64,000 bases of DNA, taken from Bin52 sp965213935. Lineage in GTDB: Bacteria > Pseudomonadota > Alphaproteobacteria > Thalassobaculales > Thalassobaculaceae. The position numbers and the translations under genes were made by a program. This document shows positions 36,869 through 44,167 of the stretch, one piece after another (position 1 is the first letter of the stretch; each line of letters begins with the position of its first letter). The notes beneath the pieces were generated by a model. That model saw nothing but the letters and a program-made list of their open reading frames with translations. It had not been told where the DNA came from and searched no databases. The stretch covers positions 744,001 through 808,000 of the forward strand of contig CBDCAO010000012.1 in assembly GCA_965213935.1 (NCBI GenBank). The letters run 5' to 3'.

Positions 36869-37198
36869 TTACCCGGCCTTGATCTTCCTGGACTTGGTGT
36901 AGACGGATCCGTCGTCGTCGTACCAGGTGAAGGTGAACTCGCCTGCCTCCGGAACGACGGCATCGAACTGGAAATACGGGTTGGTGGAGATCGCCGGCTG
37001 CATGGTCACGTCGATCACATTCTGGCCGTTGAAGTCGACCACGAAGCGGTTGATGATCGAGCGGGGAATCACGGTCCCCTGCTTGTCTCTGCGCTGGCCG
37101 CTTTCCATCTTGTGACGGATCAGGGTCTTGATCGTGATCGTCTCGCCCGGTCTTGCGGATTTCGGAACCTTGACCCGGGGCTTCACACCCTTTGCCAT
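36869..37198 (-). CDS. soxZ: Sulfur-carrier complex protein SoxZ
   Basis: A 109-aa protein with the conserved RVKVPKSARPGETITIKTLIRHKMESG, NRFVVDFNGQNVIDVTMQPAISTNPYFQF and FTWYDDDGSVYTKSRKI. SoxZ is the immunoglobulin-like partner of SoxY in the periplasmic carrier heterodimer; it has no signal peptide and rides out with SoxY. The frame is intact. It lies 20 nt downstream of soxY and 40 nt upstream of the soxA start. Confidence 0.95.
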   Translation of the reverse strand: MAKGVKPRVKVPKSARPGETITIKTLIRHKMESGQRRDKQGTVIPRSIINRFVVDFNGQNVIDVTMQPAISTNPYFQFDAVVPEAGEFTFTWYDDDGSVYTKSRKIKAG

Positions 37199-37218
37199 CC
37201 TGTCTTCCCCCTGTTGTC

Positions 37219-37641
37219 TCAGCCGCCGCAGCCGCCGATGGTCACCTTGACCGCCGCCCGCGCCATCTGGAACGACCCGTCCTCCATCCGCGCTACCGCA
37301 ATCACGTTCTGGGTCCTGGCGAGCCTGATCCGGGTCGAGGCCGTGCGGGTCGGGTTGAGTGGCCCGAACCTGATGGTCGCGACATCCGGAACCGGGTTGC
37401 CGTCGGCGAACAGTGCAACCAGTGCCGCACCGGGCGCGCTGACGCTGATCGGCACCGCGTTGCCGTTCTCCGCAATCTCCGGCGCATCGAGCGTAATCAC
37501 TCCCTCACCGGGCACCGCGTTGCCCGTCAGCGCCGCGATCGCGTTTTCGGTCGGCGTCGCGAAGGCGGGCAGACTGCCGGTGCCGGCGGCTGCCACCGCA
37601 CCCGAGCCGAGCACAAGCAGGTTTCTGCGTGTCAGTTCCAT
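37219..37641 (-). CDS. soxY: Thiosulfate-oxidation carrier protein SoxY
   Basis: A 140-aa Tat-exported protein (LTRRNLLVLGSGAVAAAG) ending in the diagnostic GGCGG motif, whose cysteine covalently carries sulfur intermediates on a flexible arm. Interior conservation includes ITLDAPEIAENGNAVPISVS and ALFADGNPVPDVATIRFGPLN. The frame is intact. It is 22 nt downstream of the disrupted soxX and 20 nt upstream of soxZ. Export of the SoxYZ pair relies on this signal. Confidence 0.95.
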   Translation of the reverse strand: MELTRRNLLVLGSGAVAAAGTGSLPAFATPTENAIAALTGNAVPGEGVITLDAPEIAENGNAVPISVSAPGAALVALFADGNPVPDVATIRFGPLNPTRTASTRIRLARTQNVIAVARMEDGSFQMARAAVKVTIGGCGG

Positions 37642-37663
37642 CTGTCTCTCCTGTTGCCTGGCA

Positions 37664-38124
37664 TCACTCCTGCCTGAGCGTCATCAGGCACGCGACGACA
37701 TCTTCCACCTGCTGGGCGGACAGCAGCGGCCGCACCTCGCCCTCGAACGGCTTGCCGGCAAACGCGTCGCCAATGCGAATGAAACTCCCGGTCCGGTAGA
37801 ACGACGGCATCATCGATCCCTCGAACATCGCCTTGGCTCCGCAACGATGCTGCGGATCTCCGCCTGCGACCAGCGGTCGGCCACGCCGTCGAGAGAGGGA
37901 CCCATCTCACCATGCCATTGCAGATGCGCCAGCCTGCTGACCTGGTGACACGCAATGCAGGTGCCGGCACCCTTGTCCATGATCAGTGCGCCTGCCTCCG
38001 GGTCACCGGACCTTCCGCTCAGGGAACGCTCGGCCGCGCCTGGTGCGACGGTGTCCGCCGGCGCCGACGTAGCCAGGAAAAACCCCAGCACGGGCCCTGT
38101 CGTCAGCCCGATCACCGGACGCAT
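37664..38124 (-). pseudogene. soxX: SoxX, monohaem cytochrome subunit, frameshifted
   Basis: The ATG at 38124 has a strong GGGGAGG. The first frame gives a signal peptide, GDPEAGALIMDKGAGTCIACH with the haem motif CIACH, and MGPSLDGVADRWSQAEIRSIVAE. It shifts near 37838 and would stop early. The second half, KAMFEGSMMPSFYRTG and RPLLSAQQVEDVVACLMTL with the likely Met ligand, is in another register to 37664. One missing base in GAGCCAAGGCG explains the break. SoxX partners SoxA, so both halves of SoxAX are damaged. Confidence 0.83.
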
Positions 38125-38205
38125 GAATCCTCCCCGAAACGTCATGTCGACATGTGCACTCCGACCACAGGTGTAGTCATAGCGCAGGCCGAGCGCAATT
38201 CAACT

Positions 38206-38645
38206 TCACACACCTGATTGTTTGCATGCGATGGATCCGGGCTTCAACGCGACCGCGGCCTCGGCCGTCGACTGACCCTGCGGGACCGATTCCGACATGA
38301 ACATCATGCTCGGCGTGAACAGGACGCCCCACGTGCGCGCGATCGCCTTCTCGCCGAAGTCGACCACTTCGGTATCGTTCAGGTTCAGCTGCACGACGAG
38401 CAGTTGCCGGTGACGGCCCTGGCCACGTCGGGGTCGGGGAACACCTCTTCGCGCATCTGTGTGCAGTAGATGCAGCCACGCTGCTGGAACAGGAGCAGCA
38501 GGCGCTTGGCCTCGCCGGAGGCCTCGCTGCGGTGCGGCTGATCGTCGACGGCGCCATGCACTCCCGCATGCGACAGCGAGCGCGAGTTCCAGGGAGTCGC
38601 GCCACGAGGCGTCTCCTCCGCCATCCTGCGCACCAGTCCGGCCAC
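38206..38645 (-). pseudogene. soxW: SoxW-like thioredoxin, frameshifted and shortened
   Basis: The first frame (from 38645) contains AKRLLLLFQQRGCIYCTQMREEVFPDPDVARAVTGN with the thioredoxin-like CIYC pair, then runs out near 38400. The continuation LLVVQLNLNDTEVVDFGEKAIARTWGVLFTPSMMFM lies one base out of frame and stops at 38206. One inserted base would join them. The C-terminal helix usual in SoxW is missing, and no proper signal peptide is seen at the N-terminus. SoxW normally reduces Sox proteins in the periplasm. It is first in the operon, 81 nt upstream of soxX. Confidence 0.75.
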
Positions 38646-38913
38646 GGCATCATGGGCGTTGCGTCGTGAACGCCCGGAGCGCGGCTCGCCGCCAGGCCCG
38701 CCAGGACGGTCGGTTGCGCCCCTTCCCGACAGTCCGGTCGGTCACGTCAGGCGCGTTGTCGATCTGCGGGTTGTGATCAGGCCCCCGGTCGCGGGTATCC
38801 CGACCTGCGTCCGATACGACCGGCCACGCCGGACCGTGCGCCGCCGCGCAAGGTGCCCGGACTTGCTGTGCCCTTCCACAGTCAACTTGATCTCCACCGA
38901 CGGCCGCATCACC

Positions 38914-39357
38914 ATGTCCCGCGAAAGCACGCTCCCCTCTCATCAATCCGAACCCTGCGTTCGGGACACCAGGGAGGCACCAGACAGGAACGTGAACAGC
39001 ACCACGGGACATGATTCGCCGGGCTGGCTTCCCGTCCCGGACGGTGCCATGTCGCCCGAGGATCGCGAAGCGATGCGCCGGAGCGCCCGCAAGGCGTCGC
39101 AGTTCCTCAAGGCGATCAGCCACGAGGGCCGTCTGATGATCCTGTGTCATCTCGCATCGGGCGAAAAATCCGTCACCGAGCTCGAGCAGTTGCTGGCGAT
39201 CCGGCAAACCGCTGTCTCGCAGCAGCTCTCCCGCCTGCGCCTGGAGGGGCTGGTCACACCGCGACGCGACGGCAAGACCGTCTACTACAGCCTGACCGAC
39301 GATCGGCCGCGCCAGGTGATCGAGGTGCTCTACGAGCTGTTCTGCTCCGAGACCTGA
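38914..39357 (+). CDS. ArsR-family persulfide-sensing regulator (SqrR/BigR/SoxR-like)
   Basis: A 147-aa winged-helix repressor with the DNA-recognition helix LAIRQTAVSQQLSRLRLEGLV and wing RRDGKTVYYSL. Cys78 (RLMILCHL) and Cys144 (YELFCSET) are 66 residues apart, the spacing of the Cys41/Cys107 pair that forms a tetrasulfide in Rhodobacter SqrR. It is predicted to derepress sulfide/thiosulfate genes when persulfides accumulate. It is divergent from the sox operon. The start at 38914 is uncertain because the first ~45 residues are outside the conserved domain and no clear ribosome-binding site is seen. Confidence 0.85.
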   Translation: MSRESTLPSHQSEPCVRDTREAPDRNVNSTTGHDSPGWLPVPDGAMSPEDREAMRRSARKASQFLKAISHEGRLMILCHLASGEKSVTELEQLLAIRQTAVSQQLSRLRLEGLVTPRRDGKTVYYSLTDDRPRQVIEVLYELFCSET

Positions 39358-39376
39358 TCCCGCGGGCCCGGAACCT

Positions 39377-40375
39377 TCAGGACTGTCCGGAGGACGACGC
39401 GTAGTCCGGATTCACCACGAAACCGGGAACCTCACCTGCGGACACCCTGCGGATATTGCTAAAGGCGAAATCGAGGCGCCGCCACCAGGTGTCGATGGTG
39501 GTCCCCGCCGTGTGCGGCGTCATCACCACGGTGTCCATGGCGGCAAGCGGGCTGGCTCCGAGAGGTTCCGTCTGGAACACGTCGAGACCGGCACCGGCGA
39601 TCTCGCCCGACCGCAGCGCCTCCACGAGGTCGTCCTCGACCACGATCTCGCCGCGCGAGGTGTTGATCAGGACCGACGACGACTTCATCGCCCTGAACTT
39701 CGCGGCGTTGATCAGTCCGCGCGAACCCTCCGTCAGTGGCGTGTGCAGGGTGACGATGTCGCTGGTCGCCAGCAGCTCGTCAAGCTCGACACGGCGCGCG
39801 CCGAGTTCCCGTTCGACGTCGGGGTCCGCCGCCATCACGTCGACATAGACCGGTTCGGCGAGGAAGCCGCGAGCCATGCGCGCGACCTCGCGGCCGATCT
39901 TGCCGAAACCGACGATCCCGATCCGCTTGCCGCGCAGCTCGAACATGCGCAGCGCCTCGCGGTGTCCCAACCAGTTCCCGCCGACCAGTTCGCCATGGTG
40001 CAGCGGCAGCTTGCGATAGACGGCGAGCATCAGCATCAGCGCATGCTCGGCGACTGTCGGTGCGTTGGCACCGCCGTTGGTAGCAAGCGGAATGCCCTTC
40101 GCGGTCAGTGCCGGAACATCCAGCCGGTCATATCCGGCGCTCAGTATCTGCAGCAGTCGCACCCGGTCCGCCACATCGACATCATCGAATCCGACCCCGT
40201 AGAGCATCAGATAGTCCGCCTCGGCGACCCGGTCACGGCGAGTGCCGGCATCGGTCGCGGATTCGCACAGTTCGAGCCGGAACCCGGACGGAACCTGCTT
40301 CATCGCCGCGTCGCGGACAAGGTCCGGAACGTGGGACGCGCTGTAGAGAAACACGATGGTTTCGGCATTTTCCAT
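39377..40375 (-). CDS. D-isomer-specific 2-hydroxyacid dehydrogenase
   Basis: A 332-aa NAD-dependent dehydrogenase. The cofactor motif GIVGFGKIGREVARMARGF is near residue 152, catalytic Arg in LINTSRGEIV near 238, Glu in AGAGLDVFQTEPL near 262, and His in MTPHTAGTT near 286. It would reduce a 2-keto acid such as glyoxylate or hydroxypyruvate, or run in reverse; the exact substrate is open. It is convergent with the ArsR gene (19-nt gap). It may belong functionally with the glycine/hydroxyacid genes downstream, which is inference. Confidence 0.9.
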   Translation of the reverse strand: MENAETIVFLYSASHVPDLVRDAAMKQVPSGFRLELCESATDAGTRRDRVAEADYLMLYGVGFDDVDVADRVRLLQILSAGYDRLDVPALTAKGIPLATNGGANAPTVAEHALMLMLAVYRKLPLHHGELVGGNWLGHREALRMFELRGKRIGIVGFGKIGREVARMARGFLAEPVYVDVMAADPDVERELGARRVELDELLATSDIVTLHTPLTEGSRGLINAAKFRAMKSSSVLINTSRGEIVVEDDLVEALRSGEIAGAGLDVFQTEPLGASPLAAMDTVVMTPHTAGTTIDTWWRRLDFAFSNIRRVSAGEVPGFVVNPDYASSSGQS

Positions 40376-40603
40376 CTGGACAATCCTCTTGCGGATTTCG
40401 GTTGGTGCGGGTCGGGTTATAGCAGGGGTCTATATCGGTGGTTGGCGCGCCAGGATAGCTGGCGGAATGTCGCCGGGCGAAAGTCCGGGCAGGAAGACAA
40501 GGGAACCACCACTTCCTCCGCCAACCATCTGTCGGTCGTCGTGAGGCGGCGGGCGAAGCGCTGGCGAGCGGCAGGCGTGGGCCGGAACAGGTCCGGACAT
40601 GGA

Positions 40604-41296
40604 TCAGTCCGGGTCGGGCGTGAAGATCTGGGGAAAGAGGGCGCGCATCGCCTCCTCGTCGAACACCGCCTTGAAGGGGTGGGACGCTGCCAGGGCCTGC
40701 GCCCGTTCCGTTGCCGGGCGGGCGTCAATTTCGCGAAGCAGCCTGTCCAGGCTCGGGTAGACCTCCATGATCCGGTCATCCCCCAGCATGTAGGCCAGCC
40801 GCGACGCCCAGCCCCAGACGGCCATGTCCACGATTGAGTAATTCTCGCCCAGCATGTACGGGCGGCCCGCCAGACGATCCTCGACGATCTGCCAGTGCCG
40901 ACGGGCCTCGAAATCGTACCGCCTGAGCGCGTAGGGCAACTTCTCGGGTGCGTTGTTGCGAAAGTGCACGGCCTGTCCGGAATACGGGCCCACGCCCGAG
41001 GCCACGAACATCAGCCAGGACAGGAGTTCGCCCCTTTTGCCGGGACCTTCAGGGGGCAGGAACCTTCCCGTCTTTTCCGCGAGGTAGAGGAGTATGGCGT
41101 TACTGTCGAAAACCGTGGTCTCGCCATCGACGATCACGGGCACCTTGCGGTTCGGGTTGATCGCCAGGAATTCCGCCGTGTGCTGCTCGCCGCAGCGGGT
41201 GTCGACCGGAACGGGCTCGTAGTTCAGACCGGTTTCCTCGAGGAAAAGGGCAACCTTCATCGGGTTCGGTGCGTTGTTGTAGTAGAAGGTGATCAT
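40604..41296 (-). CDS. Glutathione S-transferase family protein
   Basis: A 230-aa GST-fold protein: ITFYYNNAPNPMKVALFLEETG, NRKVPVIVDGETTVFDSNAILLYLAEKTG and the C-terminal NYSIVDMAVWGWASRL. The asparagine in NNAPNP occupies the position of the usual Ser/Cys/Tyr catalytic residue, as in YghU/Ure2p-like members, so disulfide reductase or carrier roles are possible. The start at 41296 has GGAG-CAGGTT directly upstream. It is divergent from the ATP-NAD kinase-like gene. Confidence 0.85.
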   Translation of the reverse strand: MITFYYNNAPNPMKVALFLEETGLNYEPVPVDTRCGEQHTAEFLAINPNRKVPVIVDGETTVFDSNAILLYLAEKTGRFLPPEGPGKRGELLSWLMFVASGVGPYSGQAVHFRNNAPEKLPYALRRYDFEARRHWQIVEDRLAGRPYMLGENYSIVDMAVWGWASRLAYMLGDDRIMEVYPSLDRLLREIDARPATERAQALAASHPFKAVFDEEAMRALFPQIFTPDPD

Positions 41297-41398
41297 AACC
41301 TGCTCCAATGGCGCACAGGGCTGGCGGACTTGTGTCTGCCTGCCATCGCACCCGTTCCAAGACCAAACTCTTCGACAATGACAGTTCGGAGGAGGACC

Positions 41399-41470
41399 AT
41401 GGCACAGTCAATCCCCCCGATCATTCCGGACCGGCAGACACAGCCGTCAAGATGCCCGCCGAAGTCCTGA
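41399..41470 (+). other. 23-codon open frame with strong ribosome-binding site overlapping the next gene start
   Basis: GGAGGAGGACC immediately precedes an ATG at 41399, the best Shine-Dalgarno in this neighbourhood. The frame (MAQSIPPIIPDRQTQPSRC then five more codons) closes at 41470, 16 nt inside the kinase-like gene, whose own ATG at 41452 has no ribosome-binding site. Either this is a leader peptide that couples translation, or it is the true N-terminus separated from the kinase frame by one indel. I cannot tell which from the sequence. Confidence 0.45.
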
Positions 41471-42579
41471 CCCTCGGCCTTGTCGTCAATCCCGTCGCCG
41501 GTCTCGGCGGCCCTGTCGGGCTGAGGGGAACGGACGGACCCGGCATAGCGGCCGAGGCGCTGAATCGCGGAGCCGTACCCCGTGCGGGCGAACGGGTTCG
41601 ACGGGCCTTTGCGCGACTCGCCGAACGTGCGCCGGCAACGCCAGTCCGGGCCGCTCCTGGAGAGTTGGCTGTGGACTGGCTGGTGGGCCTTGACCTGGAT
41701 ATCCGACCCCTGCCCCCGTTCGAGGTCACAGGCACGGCACGTGATACGCGCACCGCGGCCCGGGCGCTGACAGGGTGCGACCTTGTCATCTTCGGGGGTG
41801 GGGACGGAACCGCCCGGGACGTGACCGACAGCCTTGCTCCGGGCCACGCCGTTCTCGGCGTCCCCTGCGGCGTGAAGATGCACTCGGGCGTATTTGCCGT
41901 CTCGCCGGAGGCGGCGGGCGCGATGCTGGCCGACCTTGTGACCTCGCCGGACCGCTTCAGCTGGGACGACAGAGCCGAGGTCATGGATATCGACGAGGCG
42001 GCGCTGCGGTCCGGTCGCCTGGCGCCACGGCTGTTCGGCCATGCCCGCATCCCCGTGTCGCGTATGAGAATGCAGGTTTCGAAGGGCGGGCCTTCGTTCC
42101 CCGCCGCGGGCGCCCTGGCAGGCGCCGCACGGGAACTCGTCGACAACATGACGCAGGGCACGCTCTATGTGATCGGTCCGGGGACCAGCGCCGGCAGCGT
42201 CCTGACGGCACTGGGCGCAACGCCCAGCCTGCTCGGGATCGATGCCGTCCGCGACGGCAGGGTTGTTGCCTGGGATGCAACGGCCGAAGAGCTGGAGGCG
42301 CTCGCAGGCGACACCCCGGTGCGCATCGTCCTCGGGGTCACGGGAAAGCAGGGATTTCTCCTCGGGCGGGGGAACCAGCAAATCACTCCCTCGCTGATTG
42401 CGCGGGCCGGACCCGAGGGCCTGATCGTGATGGCCTCCGCAGAGAAGCTTGCCTCCCTGGCGCAACCCCGCCTCTGGGTCGATACGGGCGACCCGGTGCT
42501 CGATCGGGCGCTCTCGGGATATCTGAGAGTGAAGACGGGTGCGGGTCGCGAGACGATGATGCGAGTTGGAGCGGGTTGA
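41452..42579 (+). CDS. ATP-NAD kinase family protein (AcoX-like)
   Basis: A 375-aa protein with LGLVVNPVAGLGGPVGLRGTDG at the start, FGGGDGTARDV near residue 117 (the GGDGT nucleotide motif of NAD and diacylglycerol kinases), VLGVPCGVKMHSGVFAVSPEAAG and VIGPGTSAGSVLTALG. This arrangement matches the AcoX branch, found beside acetoin and other catabolic dehydrogenase operons and still of uncertain role. It may phosphorylate NAD or another cofactor. Start uncertain (see the 23-codon frame just upstream). Its position ahead of the GcvPA/GcvPB-like pair suggests a functional link, interrupted by a decayed transposon gene. Confidence 0.75.
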   Translation: MPAEVLTLGLVVNPVAGLGGPVGLRGTDGPGIAAEALNRGAVPRAGERVRRAFARLAERAPATPVRAAPGELAVDWLVGLDLDIRPLPPFEVTGTARDTRTAARALTGCDLVIFGGGDGTARDVTDSLAPGHAVLGVPCGVKMHSGVFAVSPEAAGAMLADLVTSPDRFSWDDRAEVMDIDEAALRSGRLAPRLFGHARIPVSRMRMQVSKGGPSFPAAGALAGAARELVDNMTQGTLYVIGPGTSAGSVLTALGATPSLLGIDAVRDGRVVAWDATAEELEALAGDTPVRIVLGVTGKQGFLLGRGNQQITPSLIARAGPEGLIVMASAEKLASLAQPRLWVDTGDPVLDRALSGYLRVKTGAGRETMMRVGAG

Positions 42580-43046
42580 AGCACGAGCGCGCTGTCCGTC
42601 CGCCGCGGTGCCCGCATGCGAGAAGACGGCGACACGGTACCGCACCGGTTCGTGCCGCCCGCCCGATCAGGCAGGCAAGCACTCGTCGGGCCGACAGCGC
42701 CAGACCGGTCGCACGGAAGTTCTTGCCCGCCGCGGGCGAGGTCTGCCTCCTGCAGGGAGCGCACCGTCAGGACCCACGGCCACCCGGCCGGCGAGAGTCG
42801 CGGTCGGCCGACAGGCAGTGCGGCCGGCGCAGGCGGACCGGTGTCGCGCGGTAGCGCTCCGGGGAACCGAAGGCCGGCGAAGCGTTTCGCCATTCGCTTC
42901 GTGCGCGCGATACCGTGTACGCGACGCGACCACAGGGAACGGATTACGAACACGCGGTCTTTCTGTCCGGATGTCATGAACGAGCAAGTTGTGCCTTGCG
43001 CGCCCATTCGTGCATCATTTGGGACTCCTGTCGAACAGTGCCGGCA
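42580..43046. other. Stretch without a recognisable gene
   Basis: This 467-bp stretch lies between the kinase-like gene and the 3' end of the tnpB remnant. It has very high GC and open shadow frames on both strands, without motifs. The right part could contain the right end of the IS605-type element whose tnpB is decayed, because omega-RNA and right-end sequences of such elements lie just past tnpB, but I could not define an end. Confidence 0.35.
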
Positions 43047-43963
43047 TCACGCCGCCAGCACCCGATCGTTTTCGCGTCTCCCGGGCCGGGCACCCCCGCC
43101 GCCTCCGCGCGCAGCAGCCCCGGTCCCCGAGGCCAGGATGTTCGCCGCTGCATTCAGGTCGGCGTGATCGGCGTGGCCGCAGGCCACGCAGTGAAACCGG
43201 TCCCGTGTCCTGCGCGATCGGGCGTCGACGTGCCCGCACGCTGCACAGGTCCGGCTGGTGTGCCGGGGATCGACGGCGATCACCCGGTGTGCCTTGTATT
43301 CCAGCATTCGGCGCAGGCTCTCCCGGTTCAGCCCCGCCCTGGCGCTGACGTTCCGCCCGGGCCTTGCGGCCGTTCCCTTCGCGCTCCGCGTCATGCGGAC
43401 CGGCTGCAGGTCCTCGATGACGATGCTGCCGGCCGTGTTCGCAAGCGCGCGGCTGGTCCGGTGATGCCAGTCGCGGCGTACCATCGCGATCCGCCGCGTG
43501 GTCGTCGCCAGCCGGGTGCGGGTTCTTTCGCGACAGCGGACCGTCATCTGCCCGTAGCGCGGGACATGCAGGGCGTTGCCCCGGATCCTGACGCCGGAAA
43601 TGATCGAAATGCTGTTCCGGTGCCGGCGCCCCTTGAAACGGGGGAAACCGCCGAGCCCCGCCTTCGTGCGCCTGAAGAAATCCTGCATCGCATCGTCGAG
43701 ACGTCTCGGCGTCCCGCACTGGATCGCGACCGCGACATCCTCCATGCCGGGGACTTCCCGCCGGTACCTGGGTAGAGCGACGTGAACCGGTCGCGCCAGG
43801 TGAGGCTCTTTCCCTCCTTGTGCCAGCAGCCGACCCGTTCGTGCAGTGCGGCGTTACAGAGCTGGCGCTGCTCCTCGAGCACCCGCTCCAGCCACCGCCA
43901 TGCCGACGTCCCGCGTGGCAGAAGCCGGTATGTGACCTGGCGGCAGGTGACGGGATCGGGCAT
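43047..43963 (-). pseudogene. tnpB: Decayed TnpB (IS200/IS605 family) with frameshift and lost RuvC-I
   Basis: The N-terminal frame (LERVLEEQRQLCNAALHERVG, then HKEGKSLTWRDRFTSL) is separated by a frameshift near 43775 from VAVAIQCGTPRRLDDAMQDFFRR and GFPRFKGRRHRNSISI. After VPRYGQMTVRCR the protein jumps directly to the arginine-rich segment and SIVIEDLQPVRM (RuvC-II), then the zinc ribbon CAACGH...CVACGH and ADLNAAANIL (RuvC-III). The RuvC-I region with its catalytic Asp is absent, so about 80 residues are deleted. No tnpA is seen. TnpB is an RNA-guided nuclease; this copy cannot be active. Confidence 0.85.
43071..43092. repeat. 22-bp direct repeat, copy 1
   Basis: A 22-base sequence starting TTCGCGTCTC and ending GGCCGGGCA-type bases recurs exactly at 58155-58176. 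Copy 1 lies in the 3' end of the decayed tnpB, where it encodes ARPGRRE on the minus strand. A chance exact 22-mer is unlikely, so the repeat probably marks a shared mobile-element end or a dispersed repeat. Confidence 0.55.
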
Positions 43964-44115
43964 GGAGGCGCTTCTGAACACGACAGATGCCGGACATCAA
44001 GTAATCGGGAACATGAGCATGAAGTCGGTGCTGTCAGCCCGCTCCCGCAGTGAGCATCCGGTCCGGGAGACGCGAAACCATCGGATGCTGGCGGAGCGGT
44101 GTTGGCACTATTCGG

Positions 44116-44121
44116 TATAAT
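44116..44121 (+). promoter_or_regulatory. Possible -10 element upstream of the GcvPA-like gene
   Basis: TATAAT occurs in a locally AT-rich patch 47 nt before the ATG at 44168. No convincing -35 lies 16-18 nt upstream, so an activator-dependent promoter would be needed. I looked here for a glycine riboswitch (tandem conserved aptamer bulges) and did not find one. Confidence 0.35.
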
Positions 44122-44167
44122 TCCCCATTATTTCCCCGGCGTTGCGAATTCGACCGGGAGAACTGTG

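Noticed and set aside
29010..38645. Attributing all sox frameshifts to sequencing error
   Set aside because: Not fully excluded. However, errors should fall randomly, and the large TCA, transporter and monooxygenase genes show none. The MBL gene has several lesions and soxW is also truncated.
41293..42645. A 450-codon minus-strand frame over the ATP-NAD kinase-like gene
   Set aside because: It is a shadow of the plus-strand gene, which has the GGDGT motif and other family features. The minus frame is Arg/His-rich without motifs.
43982..44167. Possible glycine riboswitch before the GcvPA-like gene
   Set aside because: I looked for the tandem aptamer core motifs and found none in the 186-bp leader.
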